Shown: positions 1 to 9,441, counted from the first letter of the stretch. The stretch is 64,000 nt of DNA from Rhodococcus pseudokoreensis (GCF_017068395.1 NZ_CP070614.1:124001-188000), one strand, 5' to 3'. Made by a program: numbers and translations. The notes: a model not told the origin generated them from the letters alone.

Positions 1-53
1 GACATCACACCGGTGCAGAGAACGGCGACGCCGGCCAGGAAGACGTAGATCAC
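1..53 (-). CDS. N-terminus of a small hydrophobic protein (cut by window edge)
   Basis: A GTG start on the minus strand follows a strong ribosome binding site (GGAAGGAGG, 7 nt upstream). The 17 visible residues (VIYVFLAGVAVLCTGVM) are almost entirely hydrophobic, so this is the first membrane helix or signal anchor of a protein that continues beyond the window. Family and function cannot be told from this stub. Confidence 0.5.
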   Translation of the reverse strand, partial: MIYVFLAGVAVLCTGVM

Positions 54-974
54 CGATGCACCTCCTTCCGCTCTGGGGGTGAGCACTACCCGTCTGGCGG
101 CAATGAACACGGCGCCGCGGCTCATCGAACGCACACAAGCCCCGGTGAGCGACGTGCGTCAGCAGGCTGACTCGGCACGGCTCGCTCACGCAGGTCGAGT
201 CAAGGCTCGAGGCAGTGCATGGCGGGGGCCGTTGCCCTTCCTCGACGCGCGTCGGCAATCACCGCCTCGACACTTTCCTCCAACCGCAATTGCACCTCGG
301 GCGGGGGCATGCAAACGTTTCCGGTCCTTTTCACCCGCTTTTCTTCGATTCACTGAATTGATTGTCGAAACCCTTGAATGGTGCACTGCTTGTCGGCACG
401 CAAAGCGGTGCGGCGACCCGATCGCGGAGCGATACACGTGTGCGCGCCGACGCTGATCGAAACTCAAAACTCACCGAATGCGTTCTCTCACTGGGCTGCA
501 TAGGTTGCCAAGTGTGCGGCCGGGTTTGGTCATGTCAGGTCGCCCTTGTTGCTCTCGCACGGAGACCTCAGCGCCTGCGAACCACCGCCGACGACTCGAG
601 CGCCTTGTCCCGCTTCTCCGCTCCTCCAGGCTCCGCGTCGGCTTCTCGAGGGCTTTACCCGAATTCTTCAGCCATTGTCGTTCCATATTCGAGATCGGCA
701 ACCACAATCTGATGTCGACCATACGCAAAATAAAAGAAAAAGCCAGTCCGCGGCTCGTGAGCAACAACGGACGGTGCGCCGCTCACCGACGCATCTCGGT
801 GCCGGGTCATCACACTGTCGTGCGCCCGTTGCTCATTCACGGTCCGGGGTCTGTTGGTTCGGGTCACCGACCATGCCCGTTTCGTCAGCAAGCGTGTTGA
901 CCAGTCCGCGCGCGAACTCAACTCGAGGTGGCCATGCACGCGATCCAAGAAAGCGCTGGCAGCCGGTCCCGGTC
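54..974. other. Stretch without a convincing gene
   Basis: About 0.9 kb in which none of the open frames has both a plausible start signal and a recognisable protein. The only recognisable content is a decayed copy of the small basic ORF described at 560-675, with its AT-rich upstream sequence at about 690-760. Confidence 0.5.
560..675 (-). pseudogene. Decayed copy of the small basic protein found at 27.0 and 57.4 kb
   Basis: The sequence around the ATG at 675 and its upstream region (about 675-760, including the shared GCCATTGTCG, ATCGGCAACC and CGACCATAC blocks on the plus strand) matches the leaders of the intact copies at 26999-27121 and 57395-57517. Here the frame hits a stop after six codons; the KALE and LEERR pieces appear only in a shifted frame. 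I read it as a third, inactivated copy of the same module. Confidence 0.5.
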
Positions 975-1571
975 TCAAGCGTTGACGCCGGCGAGTGCGA
1001 AGAATTCTTGGCGAGACCGAGGATCCTCCCGCAGGGCGCCCAGGAGAGTGGACGTGACGGTTGCCGATCCGACGGATTGGACCCCGCGCAGGGTCATGCA
1101 ACTGTGCTCGGCCTCGATGACCACCCCGACACCCCGAGGGTGCAGTTGTTCGGCGAGCCAGTCGGCGATCTGCTTGGTGAGCCGTTCCTGAAGTTGGGGT
1201 CGGCAGGCGAAGTGCTCCGCCACGCGGGCGAGCTTGGACAATCCGATGATGCGTTCACCGGGTAGGTACCCGATGTGGACGGTGCCGACGAAGGGCAACA
1301 GATGGTGCTCGCACACCGATCGCAGCGGAACGTTGCGGACCAGTATCAGCTCGTCGTACTCCTCGTCATTGGGGAAGGTGGTCAGATCGAAAGGGCGGGC
1401 GGTGAACAACTCGGCGTAGCCGTACGCCATGCGGCGGGGGGTGTCGCGCAGGCTTTCCGAGTCCAGGTCGATCCCGAGAGCTTCGAGGAACATGGCCGCC
1501 GCGTCTTCGGCAGCAGCCATGTCCCGGCCTGGCGCTTGGGGTAGAACGTGGAGTGTTGCGTGTGCAGGCAT
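975..1571 (-). CDS. folE: GTP cyclohydrolase I (FolE type)
   Basis: Converts GTP to 7,8-dihydroneopterin triphosphate, the first step of tetrahydrofolate/pterin synthesis, in the cytoplasm. The 198-residue protein has the diagnostic SVCEHHLLPF segment (zinc-binding Cys and the catalytic HH pair), the GYLPGERIIGLSKLARV helix, and the second zinc Cys in HSCMTLRG. The ATG at 1571 is chosen because GGAAGGAA precedes it and the protein then has family length; longer readings run into unrelated sequence. It follows the DoxX-like gene on the same strand after a 125-bp gap, so co-transcription is possible. No other folate genes are nearby, so this looks like an accessory copy. Confidence 0.93.
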   Translation of the reverse strand: MPAHATLHVLPQAPGRDMAAAEDAAAMFLEALGIDLDSESLRDTPRRMAYGYAELFTARPFDLTTFPNDEEYDELILVRNVPLRSVCEHHLLPFVGTVHIGYLPGERIIGLSKLARVAEHFACRPQLQERLTKQIADWLAEQLHPRGVGVVIEAEHSCMTLRGVQSVGSATVTSTLLGALREDPRSRQEFFALAGVNA

Positions 1572-1696
1572 GCCGGTTCCTTCCGGGGAGACCTTGGGTG
1601 ACGTCCACCCCACGAAGCGGCTGCTCCGAGAGGTGGACGAATGAATTGTGTGAATTGTGCGCGACCGGAAATGGTCTGGATGCGCGGCGGTACCGG

Positions 1697-2179
1697 CTAG
1701 GCGGTGCGCAAATTCGGGGCCACCACGGTGCGCCGGTGCCAGGCCGGGTCGTACACGTAGGCCAACCGGCCGAGGGTGAGGGCGGCGAGCATCAGTCCGA
1801 AGTCGCGCAGTGCGACGTCGTAGAAGCCCGGGTAGGTCAGCAGGTTGATCACGATTCCGGCGAGCCAGGCGGCGACGATGTAGGCCGCATATCGTGGTTT
1901 GATCGCGACGGCGATACCGGCGACGATTTCGATCACTCCGACGACCAGCATGGTCTGGTGCGCGCTGAACGGACTGAGGTCGACGATCCACGGCGCCAGG
2001 TAGTCCTCCCAGGTGGTGAGCACGTTCGTGAACTTGTCGATGCCCATGGCGATCGGGAGCACGGTGAATCCGATCCGCAGTAACAGGAACGCGCCGTAGG
2101 CGGGGTCACTGCGAGCGCGTTGCAGGGCCGTCCCGGGCGTGGGTGCGGTCGCCGACGAGTCAGGCGTGGGAGTAGTCAT
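1697..2179 (-). CDS. DoxX-like integral membrane protein
   Basis: About 160 residues: a polar, Thr/Pro-rich N-terminus and then four hydrophobic segments, with motifs typical of DoxX-like proteins such as FLLLRIGFTVLPIAMGIDKF and VGVIEIVAGIAVAIKPR. These are small four-helix inner-membrane proteins, often tied to redox stress, with no settled biochemical role. The ATG at 2179 has AAAGGGG upstream; a GTG immediately before it is an alternative. It is transcribed divergently from the regulator at 2272, from a region containing a TTGACA -35-like hexamer on this strand. Confidence 0.75.
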   Translation of the reverse strand: MTTPTPDSSATAPTPGTALQRARSDPAYGAFLLLRIGFTVLPIAMGIDKFTNVLTTWEDYLAPWIVDLSPFSAHQTMLVVGVIEIVAGIAVAIKPRYAAYIVAAWLAGIVINLLTYPGFYDVALRDFGLMLAALTLGRLAYVYDPAWHRRTVVAPNLRTA

Positions 2180-2182
2180 CAC

Positions 2183-2271
2183 GGAACCCCTTTGTAAAAG
2201 TAATACGAACTATTTTTAGAATCTCCCCCCGACACCTATTTGTCAATACTTTTTGGTGTTACAGTCGGGGT
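2183..2271. promoter_or_regulatory. Divergent AT-rich promoter region
   Basis: An 89-bp AT-rich gap lies between the DoxX-like gene and the regulator. On the minus strand a TTGACA (plus positions 2241-2246) is followed about 17 nt later by an AT-rich -10-like stretch, which fits a promoter for the DoxX-like gene. The regulator probably acts here, but no clear operator repeat stands out. Confidence 0.45.
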
Positions 2272-2985
2272 ATGTCCACTCCGCGATCCGCTGCGCCGGC
2301 GGTTCTGGCGGCGTTGAGCAACCTCGATGATCCGTTGCGGCGCAGGCTGTATGACTACGTGACCGAAAGCGACGCACCGGTCTCGCGGGAGCAGGCGGCC
2401 GCCGCCGTCGACGTCGGACGCACCCTCGCGGCCTATCACCTCGACAAGCTGGCCGATGCCGACCTGGTGACGGTCAGTTACCAGCGGCCGGCCGGCCGCG
2501 GCGGACCCGGCGCGGGCCGCCCGGCGAAGCTCTACACCCGGGCCACGACGGAAATGACCGTCAGCGTGCCGCCCCGGGACTACGAACTGCTCGCCCGGCT
2601 GCTCGTCTCCTCGGTCGAGCAGGACACCAGCGGAGCGGTGCGGGCGGCGGTGAACGAGGCCGCGCTCGACGCCGGCAAGCGGGCCGCCGCCGACACCGGG
2701 GGAGATCTCCTGGCGGCGCTCCGTGGCTGCGGATACCTGCCCCACGTCGACGACGACGGCCGCATCAACCTACGCAACTGCCCCTTCCACCATGTCGCCC
2801 GAGACCACCTGGACGTGGTGTGCGGGTTGAACTTACGCCTCGTCGAGGGCGCGATCGCCGGGAGTACCCAACACGACGTGCACGCAGAACTGGACCCGCG
2901 ACCCGACCGGTGCTGTGTCGTGGTCCACCACGCAGCGTCCGCACATGCGCACTCGCCCCCGCCCCCGGGTCCCGCCCGCCCCTGA
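2272..2985 (+). CDS. Winged-helix regulator with C-terminal Cys cluster (SufR/ArsR-like)
   Basis: 237 residues. The N-terminal 80 residues form an ArsR-type winged helix (VSREQAAAAVDVGRTLAAYH as helix-turn-helix, GRPAKLY as wing). The C-terminal half has a conserved Cys pattern: RNCPFH, VVCGLN about 15 residues later, and RCC near residue 210. This arrangement is known from SufR-type regulators, which carry a Fe-S cluster. I infer a redox- or iron-responsive repressor. A second member with the same pattern lies at 32644-33354. The tail after RCC is His/Pro-rich and may be non-native. Confidence 0.75.
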   Translation: MSTPRSAAPAVLAALSNLDDPLRRRLYDYVTESDAPVSREQAAAAVDVGRTLAAYHLDKLADADLVTVSYQRPAGRGGPGAGRPAKLYTRATTEMTVSVPPRDYELLARLLVSSVEQDTSGAVRAAVNEAALDAGKRAAADTGGDLLAALRGCGYLPHVDDDGRINLRNCPFHHVARDHLDVVCGLNLRLVEGAIAGSTQHDVHAELDPRPDRCCVVVHHAASAHAHSPPPPGPARP

Positions 2986-3280
2986 CGGACACGAACCGGC
3001 ATGAGGCGAGGCGGCGGATCGGCTCGCGCGTCGACCGAAGGGTCCGCGCAACCGACCACCGGCATACCGGCGCATCACTGACCGCGACGCTCCATGCGAG
3101 CGCCGCGTGCCAGGAAGCGCTCGTCGCGCATCACAGCGCGAACCACCGGGACCACGTCTGGAAACCCCCGAATCGGAACCCATGACGCTCACCGTTCGTC
3201 GTCTTCCTTTTTCGGTGACACAGTGGGTCCAGGGCGGTCCGCATCGATCAAAACCATACCTCTGCAAGGGATTACATCCC

Positions 3281-3955
3281 ATGGGTGTCTACCGAATCCT
3301 CTGGTGGGTGGTGACCGTGCCGCTGGGGTTGGTCGGCTTCGCGGTCGCGATCTTCACCGTCCACCCCGACGTCCTCGTGTCCGCGGCATTCGCGGCGGCA
3401 GTGACCGGCGGCGGCCTGACCGCGATGGTGGCCGACAGGTCCGCCACCGCCACGCCGCGTTCATCGCTGCCGACCGCCGCACTCAACGCCGCCGCCGCGG
3501 GCGTGGTCCTGATCGGCGTCGTGGGCCTGATCGCACTGTCCGGCGCTGCGGCCGTGCCGCTGGTGCTCGTGCTGACGGTCACCGCCGAGCCGGTGGCGCG
3601 GCGGCTTCGACGCTGGCCGCCGTTGGCGCAGTTACTCTCCCCGCAGCCCTCTGCTTCGTGTGATCCGGACGAGGCGAGCGCTCCGGGTTCCCTGCCGGAA
3701 CCGCCGCCGCGCTGTGCGGAATTGTCCGGCGATGCGTTGTGCCGCGGCTGGCGCACCAGCTTCGCGGAGCTGCAGAACGCGAGGTCGCCCGCCGACCGGC
3801 TGCGACTGGCCCGGATCCGCCAGCAGTACCTCGACGAGATCGAGCGCCGCGATCCCCAGGGATTCGCGGCGTGGTTCAGCACCGGCGCCCGGGCGGGCAG
3901 CGATCCATCGAAGTTTCTCACCACACGAGAGCCACCACCTACCGACCGGCAGTGA
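3281..3955 (+). CDS. Membrane protein with a soluble C-terminal domain, function unknown
   Basis: Starting at the ATG preceded by AAGGGA, the protein has about 224 residues. Hydrophobic segments near residues 5-28, 33-48 and 65-100 are followed by an Arg/Pro-rich linker and a cytoplasmic domain of about 75 residues (CRGWRTSF, RLRLARIRQQYLDEIERRDP, FAAWFSTGARAGSDP). The last part looks like a conserved actinobacterial domain of unknown function, usually joined to an N-terminal membrane anchor. An in-frame ATG at 3182 is a weaker alternative start. It lies 74 bp before the transaldolase and may be its operon partner. Confidence 0.6.
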   Translation: MGVYRILWWVVTVPLGLVGFAVAIFTVHPDVLVSAAFAAAVTGGGLTAMVADRSATATPRSSLPTAALNAAAAGVVLIGVVGLIALSGAAAVPLVLVLTVTAEPVARRLRRWPPLAQLLSPQPSASCDPDEASAPGSLPEPPPRCAELSGDALCRGWRTSFAELQNARSPADRLRLARIRQQYLDEIERRDPQGFAAWFSTGARAGSDPSKFLTTREPPPTDRQ

Positions 3956-4029
3956 CACGGTGCACACGCGGACAGAGCGGTGAGCCACGTGGGCGTGGAT
4001 GAGACGCCCGCACGACGAAAGGCCTGACG

Positions 4030-5232
4030 ATGAACAGATTCCCGCCCCCATCGGTAGAGGTAACGGTGAGTCGGTTGCATCGCCTGTACCGCGAGCAGGG
4101 GCAAAGCCCCTGGTTGGACAACCTCACCCGCCCCTACCTGCGCGATGGCACCCTCACCGAGTGCGTGGCCGCCGGGATCCGGGGGGTGACAGCCAACCCC
4201 ACCATCTTCGCGCGGGCCATCGCCGGCTCCGATGCCTACGACGCACAGTTCGCAGCACTCATCGCCCAGGGACTCGCGGTCGAGGACGCGTATTGGGAGC
4301 TCGCCGCGGCCGATGTCGTCGACGCAGCCGCGGTACTGCGACCCGTCTACGACACCTCGGGCGGCACCGATGGGTTCGTCTCGATCGAGGTCGCCCCGGA
4401 ACTTGCCCGTGACACCGACGCCACCATCGCCGCGGCCGGGCAACTGCACGAACGGATCGCCCGACCGAACGTGTTTGTGAAGATCCCCGCGACCGCGGAG
4501 GGCATACCGGCGATCGCGGACATGATCGGCAAGGGCGTCAGCATCAACATCACCCTGATCTTCTCCCTCGCCCGCTACGAACAGGTGATCGAGGCGTACC
4601 TGCAGGGTCTGGAGGCGCTTGCGGCACGGGGCGGGGATCCGGCCGCGGTGCGCAGTGTCGCATCATTCTTCGTCAGCCGCGTCGATACGGAGGTCGATCG
4701 ACGACTCGAGCACAGCAGCGACCCCGAGGCCCCGGCACTGCGGGGTCGGGCGGCGATCGCCCAGGCCCGCCTCGCCTACCGGATCTTCCGGGACCGCTTC
4801 ACCGGCACGCGGTGGGAGACACTCGCCGCCCGCGGCGCCCGGGTGCAACGACTACTGTGGGCATCGACCTCGACCAAGAACCCCGACTACCCGGACACCC
4901 GCTACGTCGACAGTCTCATCGGCCCGGACACCGTCAACACGCTGCCCGAGGCCACCATCCTGGCATTCGAGGATCACGGCACCCTCACACGCTCCATCGA
5001 CACCGACCCCGCCGGCGCGGCCGCCGTCCTCGGCGAGCTCGCCGCGGTGGGCATCGACATGGACGACGTCGGCCGCACCCTCGAAGACCAGGGTGTCGCC
5101 GCCTTTCACCAGTCGTTCGCCGATCTGCTCACCGAACTCCGTGCCAAAGCCCACCAACTGGCACAACGATCACCTCCACGGTCTGACCCGACCCGGCCCG
5201 GCCGGGCGCGCGATACGGACGGTGCGCGGTGA
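4030..5232 (+). CDS. tal: Transaldolase
   Basis: Moves a dihydroxyacetone unit between sugar phosphates in the non-oxidative pentose phosphate pathway. Family signatures are complete: GVTANPTIF near residue 55, the Schiff-base lysine in NVFVKIPAT near residue 150, SINITLIFS, and LLWASTSTKNP near residue 280. At 400 residues it is slightly longer than the usual actinobacterial form because of a polar, Arg/Pro-rich tail. A GAAAGG site precedes the ATG. No transketolase or other pentose-phosphate gene is next to it; its neighbours are redox flavoproteins, so it is probably an accessory copy. Confidence 0.93.
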   Translation: MNRFPPPSVEVTVSRLHRLYREQGQSPWLDNLTRPYLRDGTLTECVAAGIRGVTANPTIFARAIAGSDAYDAQFAALIAQGLAVEDAYWELAAADVVDAAAVLRPVYDTSGGTDGFVSIEVAPELARDTDATIAAAGQLHERIARPNVFVKIPATAEGIPAIADMIGKGVSINITLIFSLARYEQVIEAYLQGLEALAARGGDPAAVRSVASFFVSRVDTEVDRRLEHSSDPEAPALRGRAAIAQARLAYRIFRDRFTGTRWETLAARGARVQRLLWASTSTKNPDYPDTRYVDSLIGPDTVNTLPEATILAFEDHGTLTRSIDTDPAGAAAVLGELAAVGIDMDDVGRTLEDQGVAAFHQSFADLLTELRAKAHQLAQRSPPRSDPTRPGRARDTDGAR

Positions 5233-5312
5233 ACAGGACACGGCGACCTGAGCCACAGCGCATGAGATCGGTCTTCACCCCCTAAGCACCTCGCATCAGA
5301 GAAGGACATGAC

Positions 5313-6569
5313 ATGGCCACTGCAGAGCAGGCATTCGTCATCGTGGGCGCCGGACTGGCCGGCGCAAAGGCCGCTGAGGCGCTGCGCACCGGCGGGTTCG
5401 GCGGAAGGATCGTTCTCATCGGCGACGAGACCGACCGCCCTTACGACCGACCCCCACTGTCGAAGGCCTACCTCCAAGGCACCACCGAGCGGGAGAAGAT
5501 CTACATTCACCCGGCCGGGTGGTACACCGACCACGACATCGAGTTGCGGGTGGGGACCCCGGTCACTGCCCTCGACCTAGCCGAACACGAGGTGGTCATC
5601 GACGGCGTCGAGCGGCTCGGATACGACAAGGTGCTGTTGACCACCGGTTCGTCGCCCCGCCGGTTGCAGGTGCCCGGCGCCGATCTGGGCGGGGTGCACT
5701 ACCTGCGCCGGGTCACCGACTGCGAAACAATGAAGGCCGCGTTCGTTGCGGCGGACCGGGTCGCGATCGTCGGGGCGGGGTGGATCGGTTTGGAGACCGC
5801 GGCTGCCGCCCGAGCGGCGGGCTGCGACGTCACGGTGGTGGGGAGGTCGAAGTTGCCGTTGCTGGCGGTGCTCGGTGCCGAGGTCGCCGAAACCTACGCC
5901 GCCCTGCACCGCGACCACGGTGTGGAGTTGCGGCTGAATTCCGGGGTGCTCGAGATTCTCGGTAAGGACGACCGGGCCACCGGAATCCGCCTCACCGATG
6001 GCACCGTGGTCGAGGCGGACGCGATCGTCGTGGGCGTGGGTATCGTGCCCAACACCGCACTGGCCGAGACGGCCGGGCTGGCGGTCGACAACGGGATCGT
6101 TGTCGACGAACACCTGGTCACGACCGACCCCGACGTGTTCGCCGCAGGGGACGTCGCCAACACCTATTACCCGCTATTGGGAACTCATCTGCGCCTCGAG
6201 CACTGGTCGGCCGCCCTCAACCAGGGGCCGGTGGCGGCGGAGAACATGATGGGCCGTGTCACCGCCTATGACCAGGTGCCCTACTTCTTCTCCGATCAGT
6301 ACGACAGCGGGATGGAGTATTCCGGCTACGTCCCGCACGGGGGGTACGACTCGGTGGTGTTCCGCGGCGACGTCGCCGCCGGCGAGTTCATCGCCTTCTG
6401 GATGCGGGACGGGCGGGTGCTGGCCGGCATGAACGTCAACACCTGGGGTGTCACCGATGCCATCGAGGCGCTGGTGCGCTCCGGTGAGCGGGTCGACCCG
6501 GTGAAACTGGCCGACCCGGACGAGCTCCTGAGGTACCTGGCCGATCGGGTGCCCGGAGGTGCGCGGTGA
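5313..6569 (+). CDS. FAD/NAD(P)H ferredoxin- or rubredoxin-reductase-type oxidoreductase
   Basis: 418 residues with the layout of single-component FAD reductases: an N-terminal FAD motif (VGAGLAGAKAAEALR), the RPPLSK segment, TTGSSPRRL, a second dinucleotide motif (IVGAGWIGLETAAAAR) near residue 150, and the FAD-contact AAGDVA near residue 280. These enzymes pass electrons from NAD(P)H to a ferredoxin or rubredoxin serving a P450 or dioxygenase, but no such partner is encoded nearby. AGAAGGA precedes the ATG. Its spacing from tal and the FMN protein suggests one transcription unit. Confidence 0.88.
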   Translation: MATAEQAFVIVGAGLAGAKAAEALRTGGFGGRIVLIGDETDRPYDRPPLSKAYLQGTTEREKIYIHPAGWYTDHDIELRVGTPVTALDLAEHEVVIDGVERLGYDKVLLTTGSSPRRLQVPGADLGGVHYLRRVTDCETMKAAFVAADRVAIVGAGWIGLETAAAARAAGCDVTVVGRSKLPLLAVLGAEVAETYAALHRDHGVELRLNSGVLEILGKDDRATGIRLTDGTVVEADAIVVGVGIVPNTALAETAGLAVDNGIVVDEHLVTTDPDVFAAGDVANTYYPLLGTHLRLEHWSAALNQGPVAAENMMGRVTAYDQVPYFFSDQYDSGMEYSGYVPHGGYDSVVFRGDVAAGEFIAFWMRDGRVLAGMNVNTWGVTDAIEALVRSGERVDPVKLADPDELLRYLADRVPGGAR

Positions 6570-6780
6570 CGCTCATGCCCCAGCAGCAGGCACGGACGCG
6601 AACCCCCGAGACACCGCCCCCGTCTCAGTGGTGGTGTCGACGGCCCTGCTCGAACTCGGCCGGGCCACCTGGATCCAGCGACGGCGCTTCCGGTTCGGCC
6701 GGACATGATCGATCGGGTGCGCTGGGGCCGCGACGGAGGATGGGCGCCTCGTCCGTGCACACGCGCCGGGAGGGATTCCC

Positions 6781-8361
6781 ATGATCCGTTGGCTGGTCAT
6801 CGCGGGCGCCTGGGTGCTGGGATCGGCGTCGCTGCTGCTGGTCTTCTTCGTCTCGACCTGGTGGCTGTCCTTCACGGTGATCGCGGCGGCGATCGCCATG
6901 GTCGGCACCTGGGATCTGCTGCAGCGTAGGCACAGTGTGCTGCGGAACTATCCGGTGATAGGCCACGCCCGGTTCCTGCTCGAGTCGATCCGCCCCGAGA
7001 TCCAGCAATACTTCGTCGAACGATCCACGGACGGAACACCGTTCGACCGTGACACCCGCACCACGGTGTACGAACGCGCCAAGGGCATCAAGGACGTGGA
7101 ACCGTTCGGAACCGAACGGGACGTCACCGCCACCGGATACGAGTTCGTCACCCACTCGTTGCGCGCGCAGCCGGCCTCCGATGACACACCACATGTTCGG
7201 ATCGGCGGTCCACAGTGCACCATGGGGTACGACATCGCCTTGTACAACGTCTCGGCGATGAGCTTCGGATCCCTGTCGGGCAACGCCATCGAGGCGCTCA
7301 ACGGGGGCGCGGCGCGCGGCGGGTTCGCCCATGACACCGGCGAGGGCGGTATCAGTCCTTACCACCTCAGACATGGCGGCGACCTGATCTGGGAGATCGG
7401 TTCCGGCTACTTCGGCTGCCGCGACCCCGATGGGCACTTCGATCCCGGCGAGTTCGCCACCAAGGCCGCCCTGCCTCAGGTGAAGTGCATCTCCATCAAG
7501 CTCTCCCAGGGGGCGAAACCAGGGCTCGGGGGCGTGCTGCCCGCTGCGAAAGTCAGTCCCGAGATCGCTCGAACCCGGGGGGTGCCGGTCGGGCAGACCG
7601 TGATCTCGCCGCCCTCCCACAGCGCGTTCCGCACCCCGCTCGAGCTCATCGACTTCATCACCACACTTCGTGCACTGTCCGGCGGAAAGCCCATCGGCTT
7701 CAAACTCTGCGTCGGTTCCCGCACGGAATTCCTCGCCATCTGCAAGGCCATGATCGAGACCGGCATCACCCCGGACTTCATCATCGTCGACGGCTCCGAG
7801 GGCGGAACCGGAGCTGCCCCACTCGAATTCGAGGACCACGTCGGGATGCCGCTCACCGAGGGCCTGATGCTGGTGCACAACGCGCTGGTGGGCACCGGAC
7901 TGCGGGACCGGATCAAGATCGGCGCCTCCGGCAAGGTCGCCAACGGAATCGACATCATCAAACGCCTGATCCAGGGAGCGGACTTCACCCTCGCCGCCCG
8001 CGCGATGATGTTCGCGGTCGGCTGCATCCAGGCCCAACGCTGCCACACCAACCGGTGCCCCGTCGGTGTCACCACCCAGGACGCCCGCCGGGCCCGCGCA
8101 CTGAATGTTCCGGACAAGACCACCCGGGTGTACAACCTCCAGAGATCCACCGTCGCGAGCGCCCAACAAATCCTGGCATCGATGGGGCTGGACGACTTCT
8201 GCGACCTCGATCCGTCGATGCTCAACCGGCGCATCCAGGGGCACCGCACGATGACTTACGCGGACCTACACGAGTGGCTGCAGCCAGGTGACCTGCTCAC
8301 GGAGGACCCCCCGACGAGTTGGCTCCGCGACTGGACGAACGCCGACTCGTCAAGGTTTTGA
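6781..8361 (+). CDS. FMN-binding glutamate-synthase-family protein, membrane-anchored
   Basis: 526 residues. Two hydrophobic helices at residues 4-25 and 29-45 precede a domain matching the FMN-binding region of glutamate synthase: MSFGSLSGNAIEALNGGA, DTGEGGISPYH, KLSQGAKPGLGG, DGSEGGTGAAPLEF and the Cys cluster of CIQAQRCHTNRCPVG, which holds a 3Fe-4S centre in the true enzyme. The glutaminase domain is absent, so it is probably not a complete GOGAT; the physiological reaction of this stand-alone family is unknown. GGGAGGG sits 6 nt before the ATG. The 210 bp before it hold no clear gene. Confidence 0.85.
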   Translation: MIRWLVIAGAWVLGSASLLLVFFVSTWWLSFTVIAAAIAMVGTWDLLQRRHSVLRNYPVIGHARFLLESIRPEIQQYFVERSTDGTPFDRDTRTTVYERAKGIKDVEPFGTERDVTATGYEFVTHSLRAQPASDDTPHVRIGGPQCTMGYDIALYNVSAMSFGSLSGNAIEALNGGAARGGFAHDTGEGGISPYHLRHGGDLIWEIGSGYFGCRDPDGHFDPGEFATKAALPQVKCISIKLSQGAKPGLGGVLPAAKVSPEIARTRGVPVGQTVISPPSHSAFRTPLELIDFITTLRALSGGKPIGFKLCVGSRTEFLAICKAMIETGITPDFIIVDGSEGGTGAAPLEFEDHVGMPLTEGLMLVHNALVGTGLRDRIKIGASGKVANGIDIIKRLIQGADFTLAARAMMFAVGCIQAQRCHTNRCPVGVTTQDARRARALNVPDKTTRVYNLQRSTVASAQQILASMGLDDFCDLDPSMLNRRIQGHRTMTYADLHEWLQPGDLLTEDPPTSWLRDWTNADSSRF

Positions 8362-8573
8362 CGGCATCGCCGGGGTCTGTGGTGTTCGCCCGAGCCCCCC
8401 CCAGACGGACCACTACGCACTACGGTTGCGGCAACTCCTCGTCGGGGACTCCCACAGATAATCGACCAGCGATTTTTTTCACCGACCGGCAATTGATGGG
8501 GACGGAGACGAGCGGGCAATCGACTGATCAGATCATCGGTCGCGGTCCCGGTGGGTCGGCGTAGGTCGCGAAG

Positions 8574-9014
8574 TCACGGGTCGTGGGGAGGGTCGTCCCA
8601 GATGGGTAACTCGAGGGTGGGTCCGAGGCGCAGCAGTTCGTCGCGGTGCATCGCACTCAGGCGTGCCAGGATCAGCTGCCCGTGCTCGGTCAGCTCCACC
8701 CGTACCGCCCGCGCGTCGGACGGGTGCGGCGCGCGCTCCACGAGTCCCTGCTTCTGAGCCCGGTCGACCAGCTCCACCACGCTGTGATGACGCAGCTGCA
8801 GGCGGTCGGCCAGTTCTCGCATGGTGGCCCATTCGCGGCCGGGAAATCCCTTGAGTGCGAGCAGCAACTGGTAGTGCTGCGGGGTGAGGCCATGGTCACG
8901 GACCGTGTCCTCACTGAAGCGCAGATAGCGGCGGATGCCGAAGCGGAAACGTGCCAGTGCCTCGAAATCCCGCTTCGTCAACGGCTCCGACTCCACGTGC
9001 TCGTCTGCAGTCAC
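8574..9014 (-). CDS. MarR-family transcriptional regulator
   Basis: 146 residues with the MarR winged-helix core: LTPQHYQLLLALKGFPGREWATMRELADRLQ, the recognition helix around RHHSVVELVDRAQKQGLV, and the wing DARAVRVELTEHG. The GTG start at 9014 has GAAGGGGCGAGG upstream. A palindrome 41 bp upstream (9055-9069) recurs in front of the DUF3040 gene at 10237-10251, so the protein probably represses itself and that gene. The ligand is unknown. Confidence 0.85.
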   Translation of the reverse strand: MTADEHVESEPLTKRDFEALARFRFGIRRYLRFSEDTVRDHGLTPQHYQLLLALKGFPGREWATMRELADRLQLRHHSVVELVDRAQKQGLVERAPHPSDARAVRVELTEHGQLILARLSAMHRDELLRLGPTLELPIWDDPPHDP

Positions 9015-9054
9015 GGCACCTCGCCCCTTCAGTCGTCAGAACCGCCGCACTATA

Positions 9055-9069
9055 TATCGCCATACGATA
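9055..9069. promoter_or_regulatory. Probable MarR operator, site 1
   Basis: TATCGCCATACGATA is an inverted repeat of TATCG/CGATA around a 5-nt centre, in an AT-rich patch 41 bp before the start of the MarR gene. It matches the site at 10237-10251 at 13 of 15 bases. Position, symmetry and recurrence support an autoregulatory operator. Confidence 0.65.
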
Positions 9070-9288
9070 CACCGGGTATGCTCTGACAATCATCACGCCT
9101 CAACGGGGCATTGCCCGAAATCGTGCGACGAGCCCATGGAGACAGCCCCGACGTCGATGCCACGGCGACGAGTGCGTAACACCCCGCCGTGCGATCGGAC
9201 GGCGACTCGGCAAATGTCGACAAGTATCGCCGATTGGCGGTCGTGATTCCGGCGCAGACGATTTCCGATTCCCCCAGAAGGACGCCCC

Positions 9289-9441
9289 ATGAACTCATCA
9301 TGTATCAGCACGGGCACTGCCGCGTGCAGCGGAGCGATGTGCGCGGGTCGAAGATTCCGCAACGAAAGCATCGCGCACTCGTTCGGGTGCAATTGCGGCA
9401 CGGATCGCGGGGGGCCGAAAAGGGTCGTCGGAACGTTGTGA
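9289..9441 (+). CDS. Small Cys-containing ORF, unknown
   Basis: A 50-codon frame with a good ribosome binding site (AGAAGGAC, 6 nt before the ATG). The product has five cysteines, including a CNC pair (SFGCNCGTD), and no hydrophobic segment. It lies opposite the MarR gene, 220 bp beyond the site-1 palindrome. The ribosome binding site and Cys content make it a candidate metal-binding peptide; I recognise no family. Confidence 0.35.
   Translation: MNSSCISTGTAACSGAMCAGRRFRNESIAHSFGCNCGTDRGGPKRVVGTL

Noticed and set aside
6566..6784. 72-codon frame overlapping the reductase stop as a real gene
   Set aside because: Low-complexity Pro/Ser/Arg composition, no ribosome binding site and no recognisable motif.
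6625..8244. 539-codon minus-strand frame
   Set aside because: Antisense to the FMN-binding glutamate-synthase-like gene, which has clear motifs and a ribosome binding site.
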